Source: an uncultured Spirochaetia bacterium
GTDB lineage: Bacteria; Spirochaetota; UBA4802; JAGODF01
DNA length: 14,609 bases
NCBI GenBank assembly: GCA_937967705.1
Contig: CALCJG010000240.1
Location: 1 to 14,609 of the forward strand
Direction of reading: 5' to 3'
Shown here one piece after another: positions 6,495 through 14,200 of the stretch. The number at the start of each line of letters is the position of its first letter. Within the stretch, counting starts at the first letter, position 1. The notes under the pieces are model-generated. The model did not search any database. It was not told the DNA's origin and worked only from the letters and a program-made list of their open reading frames with translations. A program made the translations under genes and the position numbers.

Positions 6495-8140
6495 ACCCCC
6501 TGAAGAAAGGAAAGTTCACTCCCCGGAAGGGCCCCCTGGTCTTCGTGGTCATGGACGGATTAGGAATAGGCAAGGAAAATGAGGGAAACGCCTTCTGGCT
6601 GGCCAGAACCCCCAATATTGACCGTATGATGCAGGAGTGCCTTCATACAACCCTTAAGGCCCACGGAACGGCCGTGGGACTTCCCAGCGATGACGACATG
6701 GGCAACTCGGAGGTGGGGCACAACGCCATAGGTGCCGGCCGCGTTTTCGATCAGGGAGCCAAACTGGTATCCCGGGCCCTGGAAGACGGCAGTGTCTTTA
6801 CCACTGATATATGGAAGGAACTGATGAATAAACCCGTACAAAACGGGGCGGCCCTGCATTTCATCGGGCTCCTTTCGGACGGAAACGTACACTCCCACAT
6901 CAAACACCTCTTTAAACTCATCAATAAAGCCTCGGAAGAGGGCGTTAAAAAGCTGCGCGTGCACCCCCTTCTTGACGGCCGGGATGTCCCCGAAACCTCC
7001 GCCCTCATATACATCGATGCCCTGGAGGAGGAGCTTAAAAAATACACCGGCAAAGGGCTTGACTACCGCATCGCCTCCGGCGGCGGACGTATGGTTACCA
7101 CCATGGACCGCTATGAGGCAGACTGGAGTATCCTAAAGCGGGGCTGGGACGCCCATGTGCTGGGCAAGGCCCGCGCCTTCTCCTCCGCCCGGGAGGCCAT
7201 AGAGACCTACCGGAGCGAAGACCCCGGTGTGATCGACCAGTATCTCCCCTCCTTCACCATCACCGACAGCCAGGGACCCGTAGGGCCGATCAACGACGGC
7301 GACTCCGTCATCTTCTTCAACTTCCGGGGGGACCGGGCCATCGAGATATCCCGCTCCTTTGAGGAGAAGAACCTGGACAAGTTCGACCGCGTCCGCATCC
7401 CCGATGTGGTATTTGCCGGCATGATGGAGTATGACGGCGACAAAAAAATCCCCTCTAACTACCTGGTCTTTCCGCCCCATATTGACCGCACGGTAAGCGA
7501 ATACCTGGTGGCCTCGGGATGCCGGCAGTACGCCTGCTCCGAAACGCAGAAGTTTGGACACGTAACCTATTTCTGGAACGGCAACCGGAGCGGCAAGTTT
7601 GACGAGAAGTCCGAAACCTATGAAGAAGTCCCCTCGGACAAGGTGGAGTTCGACCAGCGTCCCTGGATGAAAGCGGCGGAGATCACCGACCGTGTCATCG
7701 CTGCCGTGGAAAGCGGACAGTATGATTTCATCCGGCTCAATTACGCCAACGGCGACATGGTGGGGCATACCGGCAACTTGGACGCCTCCATCATTGCCGC
7801 CGAGACGGTGGACCTCTGCATCGGGCGGCTCCTGGAAGCCGTGGACCGAAGCGGCGGCATAACCATCCTGACGGCGGACCACGGCAACCTGGAAGACATG
7901 TTTGAGACCGACAAGAAGGGAAATTTCGTGATAGAACCCAAAACGGGGCGTCCCGCAAGCAAGACATCCCATTCCCTGAACCCGGTGCCCTTCATCTTTT
8001 GCGACCCCCTCTTCAAGGGAGAATACAAACTGGCTCCGGTGGACAACCCGGGGCTGGCCAATATCGCCGCCACTCTGCTATTCCTGCTGGGATATGAGGC
8101 TCCGGAGGGATATCTCCCCTCCCTCGTACAGCCGGCATGA
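6488..8140 (+). CDS. gpmI: 2,3-bisphosphoglycerate-independent phosphoglycerate mutase
   Basis: This enzyme interconverts 3- and 2-phosphoglycerate in glycolysis and gluconeogenesis, using two metal ions (often Mn) and a phosphoserine intermediate. It is cytoplasmic and 550 residues long. Visible active-site elements are VVMDGLGIG (D23), MGNSEVGHN with the nucleophile S74, HPLLDGRDVPETSA, FFNFRGDRA, NYANGDMVGHTGN (D423, H427), TADHGN (D464, H465) and KTSHS (H495). At 550 residues, and with the block GLPSDDDMGNSEVGHNAIGA, it resembles the longer plant, trypanosomatid and Leptospira type more than the roughly 510-residue Bacillus/E. coli type. That comparison is from memory. GGAGG at 6476-6480 lies 7 bases before the ATG, inside the STAS gene. 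Its stop overlaps the glgA start as ATGA, so STAS, gpmI and glgA are almost certainly one transcript. Confidence 0.97.
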   Translation: MLNPLKKGKFTPRKGPLVFVVMDGLGIGKENEGNAFWLARTPNIDRMMQECLHTTLKAHGTAVGLPSDDDMGNSEVGHNAIGAGRVFDQGAKLVSRALEDGSVFTTDIWKELMNKPVQNGAALHFIGLLSDGNVHSHIKHLFKLINKASEEGVKKLRVHPLLDGRDVPETSALIYIDALEEELKKYTGKGLDYRIASGGGRMVTTMDRYEADWSILKRGWDAHVLGKARAFSSAREAIETYRSEDPGVIDQYLPSFTITDSQGPVGPINDGDSVIFFNFRGDRAIEISRSFEEKNLDKFDRVRIPDVVFAGMMEYDGDKKIPSNYLVFPPHIDRTVSEYLVASGCRQYACSETQKFGHVTYFWNGNRSGKFDEKSETYEEVPSDKVEFDQRPWMKAAEITDRVIAAVESGQYDFIRLNYANGDMVGHTGNLDASIIAAETVDLCIGRLLEAVDRSGGITILTADHGNLEDMFETDKKGNFVIEPKTGRPASKTSHSLNPVPFIFCDPLFKGEYKLAPVDNPGLANIAATLLFLLGYEAPEGYLPSLVQPA

Positions 8141-9591
8141 AGATCGCCTTCATCACCTCTGAGGCTTATCCTTTCGTAAAGACGGGCGGGCTGGCAGACG
8201 TCGCCTATTCCCTTCCCCGGGCTCTCTCAAAGCTGGGGCATGACGTCCTTACCCTCATGCCCCGCTACTACCGCGTGGACAAGGAACGTTTCCAGTTGAA
8301 GCTGATTCACGCCCCGCTGGGCGTGCCGATGGGATTTGACGAAAAATGGGGGGCGGTTTTCGAATCCCATTTCATCCCCGAAATGATCACCTATTTCCTG
8401 GAACATGATAATTATTTCGGTCGCGACGGCCTTTACGACAACGGCTACGACGCCTATCCGGATAATGCCGAGCGGTTTGCCTTTTTCTGCCACGGGACCA
8501 TGGAGGTGTTGAAGGCCCTCGACTTCGAGCCGGACATCATCCACTGCAACGACTGGCAGACCGGCCTGATCCCCGTCTACAGAAAAACCCTCTACGCCCA
8601 CGATCCCTTTTTTACCGCCACACGGACCGTGATGACCGTACACAACGTGGGATACCAGGGCGTCTTCGACAAGGGGAATCTCTACTGGACGCAGCTGGGA
8701 TGGGATCTCTTCCACCAGGACGGACTGGAGTACTATGACCAGGTCAACTACCTGAAGGGGGGTATTCTCTATGCCGATGCGGTAACCACCGTAAGCCGGC
8801 GCTACGCCCGGGAGATACAGTTCGAGGAGTACGGGTACAACCTGGCAGGGGTCTTCCGAAAGGCCGGCGGACGGCTCCGGGGCATTACCAACGGAGTGGA
8901 CTACGGCAAATGGAACCCCTCCCGGGATGAAAAAATTCCCGCCGTCTACAGCGTGGAGGACATGAAGGGCAAGGCCCTTTGCAAGAAGGCCCTTCAGAAG
9001 AGGATGGGACTGAGGATAGACGGCAAAATCCCGCTCATGGGCACCATCTCCCGACTTACCTATCAGAAGGGAATGGACGTTCTGGCGGAAACCCTGGAAA
9101 CCCTGCTTCAGGAGAACGGGGTTCAGTTTGCCATCCTGGGGTCCGGTGAGGAATGGATCGTGCGATGGTATGAATACCTGAAGGGCAAGTATCCCGAGCG
9201 TGTGGGGCTCTACTGGGGATACGACGAGGATCTGGCCCACCTCATGGAAGCGGGTCTGGACATCTACCTCATGCCCTCCCGCTATGAGCCCTGCGGCCTC
9301 AATCAGATGTACAGCCTCAAATACGGCACCATTCCCGTCGTACGGGCCACCGGCGGCCTGGATGACACCATCTCGCAATGGGACGGCGATAGCCTGACGG
9401 GCAACGGGTTCAAGTTCGACGATCTCAACAGCAGAGTTCTCGGGGATGTCATCCGATCGGTACTCCCCGTCTTCCACGATAAAAAGCAATGGTCCCGGCT
9501 TCAACAGAACGCCGTGGCCTACCACAACTCCTGGGAAGACACAGCAAGGGAATACCTGAAAGTCTATGAAGACATTGCCTCGAGTTCCTGA
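8137..9591 (+). CDS. glgA: Glycogen (ADP-glucose) synthase, GT5 family
   Basis: This enzyme transfers glucose from ADP-glucose to the non-reducing end of an alpha-1,4-glucan, building glycogen in the cytoplasm. It has 484 residues, the normal length for bacterial GlgA. The N-terminal GT5 domain begins with EAYPFVKTGGLADV (K15 in the ADP-glucose-binding KTGGL motif) and includes HCNDWQTGLIPVY and the HNVGYQG block. The C-terminal domain has GTISRLTYQKGMD (R306, K311) and SRYEPCGLNQMYSLKYG (E384), matching the catalytic Arg, Lys and Glu of characterised enzymes, then the conserved ATGGLDDT. The start overlaps the gpmI stop by 4 bases. No glgB, glgC or glgP is in view. Cotranscription with gpmI suggests coordinated control of triose and glucan flux; that is inference. 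Confidence 0.97.
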   Translation: MKIAFITSEAYPFVKTGGLADVAYSLPRALSKLGHDVLTLMPRYYRVDKERFQLKLIHAPLGVPMGFDEKWGAVFESHFIPEMITYFLEHDNYFGRDGLYDNGYDAYPDNAERFAFFCHGTMEVLKALDFEPDIIHCNDWQTGLIPVYRKTLYAHDPFFTATRTVMTVHNVGYQGVFDKGNLYWTQLGWDLFHQDGLEYYDQVNYLKGGILYADAVTTVSRRYAREIQFEEYGYNLAGVFRKAGGRLRGITNGVDYGKWNPSRDEKIPAVYSVEDMKGKALCKKALQKRMGLRIDGKIPLMGTISRLTYQKGMDVLAETLETLLQENGVQFAILGSGEEWIVRWYEYLKGKYPERVGLYWGYDEDLAHLMEAGLDIYLMPSRYEPCGLNQMYSLKYGTIPVVRATGGLDDTISQWDGDSLTGNGFKFDDLNSRVLGDVIRSVLPVFHDKKQWSRLQQNAVAYHNSWEDTAREYLKVYEDIASSS

Positions 9592-9617
9592 GAGGTCAAC
9601 GACAAGGAGGAGAAACC

Positions 9618-11030
9618 ATGAAAAGGATTGCTGCCGCCGTACTGATTTCCCTGCTCTGCATCTCTGTACTCAAGGCCCAGACAGGGAATTTCGATGCCTT
9701 TTACAGGGAGTTGGCCGGGGAGATCCAGACCGCCATACCCGCCCGGGAACTGAAGAGATTCCCGGTCGAATTCCATGAGAGAAACTTTCTGGATACTGAC
9801 TTTGGGAAAATCCGCTATTTCAAATACAGAAAAAAGCGATTAAACAGCATCCTGGAAATGCAGCAGAGAAACCGGGAGAAGCTTCGCCTCCTGCAGAGCA
9901 AGCCGCAGCCTCAACCCGCCGTGAAACCTGAAGAAAAAGAGAGCGCCGTAAAGCTCAATCCCTTCCGGTGGCAGTGGCCCACCATCTCGGCCAAAGCAGG
10001 TATGGATTACTTTAAGGTAGATCCGGGCCTCCTGATGCCCGAAAGTGACAGGGTGCAGATTAAGACCTATCCCTTTTATTACTATGACTGCAAACTGGGG
10101 CTCCGATTCGACTTTATCGGTGCGGATGTGAGGGTGAAGAACAGCCTCCTGGACAATAAATTCAAGGGCAACAACATCAATCAGGAGTACAAGAACCGGG
10201 AAGACATGACCTCCAAGGAAGAGAAGGCCAAAACCCGGGAAAAGGTCATCAATTATATCGGTTATCTCACCCCCCTGCGGATAAAAATCGGAACCCAGTA
10301 TAAGGTTGGCATCTATGTCAACGGCGAATACCGGGTCTTTCAGACCGAGGTCAAGGTAAAGGAACCGACGGTTTTTCAGGACAAGACCAAGAGCATCACC
10401 CTCCTTCCGGAAGAAAAGAACCTGATCAACATGTTCCAGGAGGCATATACGGGGGGGATCGTCTTTTCCAAGGAGTATTATAAGATCGCCTTCGGATACC
10501 GGCACCTGAGACTGGACGCCCCTCACTATATTGAGGCGGACAAGCGCATATGGACCATCACCTCCAAATCCCATGCCGGATATGTATACCTGGAAAGCAA
10601 ACGGCGATCCTGGAAACTCTCCGGAGAGGGTACCTACGGCATGACGAAATTCACAAAACCGGATGGAGATACCGTCCGCTTCATATACGCCTATGAAGGC
10701 ACGGGGGTCAACAAAACCCCGAAGGACACGGAAAAGTTTTACCGCTCCCAGTCCCGCAACAGCTACGGTTTGACCTTTTTTAATCATCTGACCATCGGGG
10801 CCTATCTGGGATACTCCGGACTGCTCCCGATCTATTCCGATACTGTACCCAGTATAGGCCTCTCCCTGGCCGCTCAGGCCTTTTCCTACGGTTATTCCAT
10901 GTACTACAACGGCATACCCCTCCAGGCTCCCATGGACATACTTTTCAGCTATTATTTCTTCAAAAAACAGAACAATGATGTTTTTTATGGGGAGATATCC
11001 GCCGGCCTGCAGGCCGGGATTAAATTCTAA
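9618..11030 (+). CDS. Predicted outer-membrane beta-barrel protein, unknown function
   Basis: I do not recognise the family. The 470-residue product starts with a clear signal peptide (MKRIAAAVLISLLCISVLKA, cleavage before QTG near residue 21). The Cys in the core lacks a lipobox. Residues about 60-110 form a strongly basic, probably helical stretch followed by a Pro/Gln/Glu/Lys linker. From about residue 120 there are repeated short segments with alternating aromatic and hydrophobic residues (for example KTYPFYYYDCKLGLRFDF, then YKVGIYVNGEYRVF), broken by charged loops. The protein ends in GEISAGLQAGIKF: a terminal Phe on an amphipathic strand is the usual signal for outer-membrane assembly. 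GGAGGAG lies just before the ATG, 26 bases after glgA, so it is probably the last gene of that transcript. A transport or adhesion role is only a guess. Confidence 0.8.
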   Translation: MKRIAAAVLISLLCISVLKAQTGNFDAFYRELAGEIQTAIPARELKRFPVEFHERNFLDTDFGKIRYFKYRKKRLNSILEMQQRNREKLRLLQSKPQPQPAVKPEEKESAVKLNPFRWQWPTISAKAGMDYFKVDPGLLMPESDRVQIKTYPFYYYDCKLGLRFDFIGADVRVKNSLLDNKFKGNNINQEYKNREDMTSKEEKAKTREKVINYIGYLTPLRIKIGTQYKVGIYVNGEYRVFQTEVKVKEPTVFQDKTKSITLLPEEKNLINMFQEAYTGGIVFSKEYYKIAFGYRHLRLDAPHYIEADKRIWTITSKSHAGYVYLESKRRSWKLSGEGTYGMTKFTKPDGDTVRFIYAYEGTGVNKTPKDTEKFYRSQSRNSYGLTFFNHLTIGAYLGYSGLLPIYSDTVPSIGLSLAAQAFSYGYSMYYNGIPLQAPMDILFSYYFFKKQNNDVFYGEISAGLQAGIKF

Positions 11031-11060
11031 GCACTCCTGACAACAGGTTTTCCCCAATCG

Positions 11061-11094
11061 CAAGAAAAAAACCGACTCGTCGGTTTTTTTCTTG
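11061..11094. terminator. Strong, probably bidirectional intrinsic terminator
   Basis: A perfect 16-bp inverted repeat, CAAGAAAAAAACCGAC then two bases then GTCGGTTTTTTTCTTG. In RNA it gives a GC stem around CCGA/TCGG with a small loop, followed by seven U. The A-run on the left gives the same signal on the opposite strand. It lies 31 bases after the barrel-protein stop and should end the STAS-gpmI-glgA-barrel transcript. Confidence 0.92.
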
Positions 11095-11120
11095 ACGTCC
11101 GGACGGACTTTCTGTATTAT
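11092..11120 (+). promoter_or_regulatory. Sigma-70-type promoter of the giant lipoprotein gene
   Basis: TTGACG (11092-11097), a 17-base spacer, then TATTAT (11115-11120), each one base from consensus. Transcription would start near 11127, leaving a leader of about 164 bases. The first three bases of the -35 box are the last three of the preceding terminator repeat. Confidence 0.75.
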
Positions 11121-11126
11121 TATATA

Positions 11127-11290
11127 AATCCATACTATTTCGATTATCATTTTATCATTTTGTGATGAGTTTATCATAAAAGCATAAACAGAATCTTTGT
11201 TCGACACGGATTATGCGTTCATCAGCCCTTTGAGTCATACTGATGGTCCAGGACATAAAAATATAAAAAAAGGTTTTCGGAGGTCTCGAA
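11127..11290 (+). promoter_or_regulatory. AT-rich 5' leader with TTATCAT repeats and a hairpin
   Basis: This predicted untranslated leader is much richer in A and T than the flanking genes. TTATCAT occurs at 11144-11150, 11152-11158 and 11171-11177. The third copy lies in an 11-bp RNA stem with two G-U pairs (11158-11168 with 11171-11181, so a few inner pairs must open to form the loop). An A-rich run (11257-11271) precedes the binding site GGAGG (11279-11283), 7 bases before the ATG. Very short ATG frames (4-7 codons at 11165, 11213 and 11243) lack binding sites. No known riboswitch is recognisable. Confidence 0.4.
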
Positions 11291-14200
11291 ATGAAGTTAT
11301 GGAGAATCTTAACCTGTCTCTCCCTTAGCGCCGGCTTGATCCTTTCCGCGGGCTGCGGCGGATCCGGCCTGGGCGAGTTCCAGGTCAATGAGGATGCCGA
11401 ATACAAACTTTTCAATATCCTTGATCCCTATCCCTCTCTGCACGAAGCGGTAGACAGGCTCGATCAGACGACGGTCAATGACATCGTATCGCGGTCCGTG
11501 GATACCAATCTCGACAATTTTCTTGTTACGACGGAAGATTCCACCCGAGTCATCAAGAATACGGACCGCCCGCTGCAGAGTGTTCTGAACAATCTGCAAA
11601 CGCTGCTGGGACGCATCATACATCAGGACGACCTGGATAGCAACACCGGATCCACCTATTACGCCCAGGATCTGTTCTCCCTTATAGATGACATCAGGAA
11701 AAAGGATCTCAATGTAACCGATGATCTGATTTCCATCATTCGTACCGCCAACCTGTTCCAGCTGGAGGAATACTCTTCAGCAAGGATGCGTGATCTCTCC
11801 CTCAATGAGATCGACAGCCTTTCCACCTATGATTTTTCAGAATCCATCAACAACGCCATGGAAACCCTGGGAAAACTCTTTATGCAGGCCGATTACAGCA
11901 TGTGGCTTGCGAGTGATACATCACTCGTTACCAAGCGGGGGGATATCGCCTCCAGCGGCGTAACCGACATCGGACTGGGTAACGCCGTGCAGGGCATCAA
12001 CGCCTTCCTCATGTCCCTGAGCACCCTGGCTCGGGATGACGAGATCAGCACGGATCTGTTCAACATCCTGAGAGAGGTAGGGAATCTGGCCGCGACCAGC
12101 ATAACCACCCCCTCCGGGTCCCTCTACCCCGCCGACATCATCAAGCGGCTGATCGAGAATACCGAAGATTATTTTACCGTGGGGGGCAGCCATTATTCCG
12201 ACACGGAAAACGGCATTGAGCTTTTCGGCCGCAATCCCTCCGACACCACCTATTACGCCAATTCGGAGCTGGGACGCCTCATCCTGTCCATGCTCCCCGG
12301 CAACGTAGGGTTGCTGGCCCGGTCAGACCGCCCCGAATCCCTGATCAGCCAGGTCAATCCCCTGAAGGCCATCGGATCAGCAGATTATTCCGGGGACAAG
12401 TACAAGAATTATGTTCTGGACCTGCTGGTTCAGAATCTCCGCAGGATAGAGTTTGATCCGGACACTGCCCGCATCGAGGAGAGCCTTTACGACCTGATAC
12501 GCTATGATACTTACGGACGCGACCGTCGCAGCAGCGATGCTTATCCCGTATCCTATCTGGAACAGTTCATTTTCCTCTCCGTCATGTCCCAGGATGCCGG
12601 ATGGGCGGACGGGGGCGACAACGGTGAAATCACCTCGACGAGCGACCCCAGCAAGGAACATGGCCACGGCGCGTCGGTGGAATACGTCTCCTTCAACGAT
12701 TCCCTCTTCGCCATGGGCGGTTCCGAGACCCTGGGGATGAACACCTACTCCCTGGCCTTCAACGACAATCAGAACGCCGTATCCCGGAGCCATAAAACCA
12801 GATTCTGGCGATCCAACCGGGGAGATTTTAAATTCGGCTATTCCACCAACTGGGCGGCCCAGAAATTCATGAGCGGGGCCTGTCAGGGGGACGTGGGAGT
12901 TCCCATCGGCGGCAATCCCACCGGAGGCGCCTTTATCGGTACCGACAACTACATGCCCTACACCGCCAACGGCTTCGGCGATCCCAACATGTCCCGTTAC
13001 ACCCTCTACTGGATGGTGCGGGCCTGCTGGAATGGCGAAGGCCCCTATTATTATGACCCCTCCCTGGCGGGAAAGAATGTACCCACCGTCACCTTCCAGT
13101 ACGATGACGGCACCGGGCTGAAGGATCACACCTGGTATGTCTTTTACCGCCCCAACGGTAAGATCTACGCGTTCAAGGAAACGACAACCGGCGCCTTCGT
13201 CTACCCTGCAGACGGCGACGACCCGGTGGCGGAAAGCGCCTCGGATCTGTGGGACGGGGGCAGGGACCTCTCCCATTATAACGGCAAGTACGAGCGGTGG
13301 AACCGCTACCGCGACACCTGGTATTCCGATTACTACATGATCAACGTGGTCAATGACGGAGTCAACAACTGGTACCTCACTCCCGATGGGGGAACGGGCA
13401 TCAGAACCTACAAGGTGGACCCGGAATGGTACATCGGCGAGCCGGATAATTTTCAGGCCGACCGTTTCCGCTTCAAGGAAATCATCGCCCAGAACTATGA
13501 CGGCCGGGCCTGCGCCTCCCCGGAAGAGGCCATCTTCCGCAACTACCAGTGGGTCATGACGGAAAAGACCTTCGCCATCGTGGTTCCCTTAAGCCTCAAG
13601 GCGCTGGACGGCTTCTCCAACGCGGGGGCCTTTCAGATCGTTCAGGGCAACGGGATCGCCGGCCTCACCTCGGCACGCAAATACCGCTCCGACGCCAACG
13701 TCTGGGCCGTGGCCAACAATACCGCTGAAACAAGCCCCCATCCCGGGGATTACCGCATCGTAATGCACGTCTTCGGCGATACCATCCTGGGATTTGACAC
13801 GATATGGCATTCCATATGCAGCGGCACCGTCAATCCGCCCTGCGTAACCCACAACGCCCCCGGTGTATACCGCTTCGGCTTCCCCCGCTACTACAAGGGA
13901 TCCTATAACGACAGCGGCGTGGACACTCTCGGCTCCCGCAAACTGACCTCAGACGACCTGAGCAACAATCAGGGTTTTAAGGCCGGGGACAGCAAGTGGA
14001 ACCGGCGGAACACCCTGCTTCCCCTCATCATCACCCTGCTGGGAACGCTTCTGGACAATCAGAACCGCGATTTTTCCGTGGCCGCCAACCGGGCCCTTAC
14101 CCTGGAACGGATGAAGAAGTTCTCGGAGGCGATGATGATCCCCATCCTTCCCCGGTTTTACTATAAATACAGCGGATCCAGCACCTCCAATACCTGGGTG

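Noticed and set aside
7133..7972. Minus-strand open frame of 279 codons opposite gpmI
   Set aside because: The plus-strand frame encodes every active-site motif of the mutase; this one has no independent support.
8227..9525. Long open frame of 432 codons on the minus strand
   Set aside because: It lies entirely opposite glgA, is rich in Val, Gly, His and Pro as expected of an antisense shadow, and has no family features.
9840..11207. Minus-strand open frame of 455 codons
   Set aside because: It is antisense to the barrel-protein gene, runs through the terminator repeat and has no recognisable domain or convincing start.
11165..11266. Three tiny ATG frames in the lipoprotein leader as regulatory upstream ORFs
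   Set aside because: They have 4-7 codons each, no binding sites, and no run of one amino acid to suggest attenuation.
12377..13276. Minus-strand open frame of 299 codons
   Set aside because: It is antisense to the giant lipoprotein, whose own frame is continuous with signal peptide, lipobox and binding site. The composition is shadow-like.
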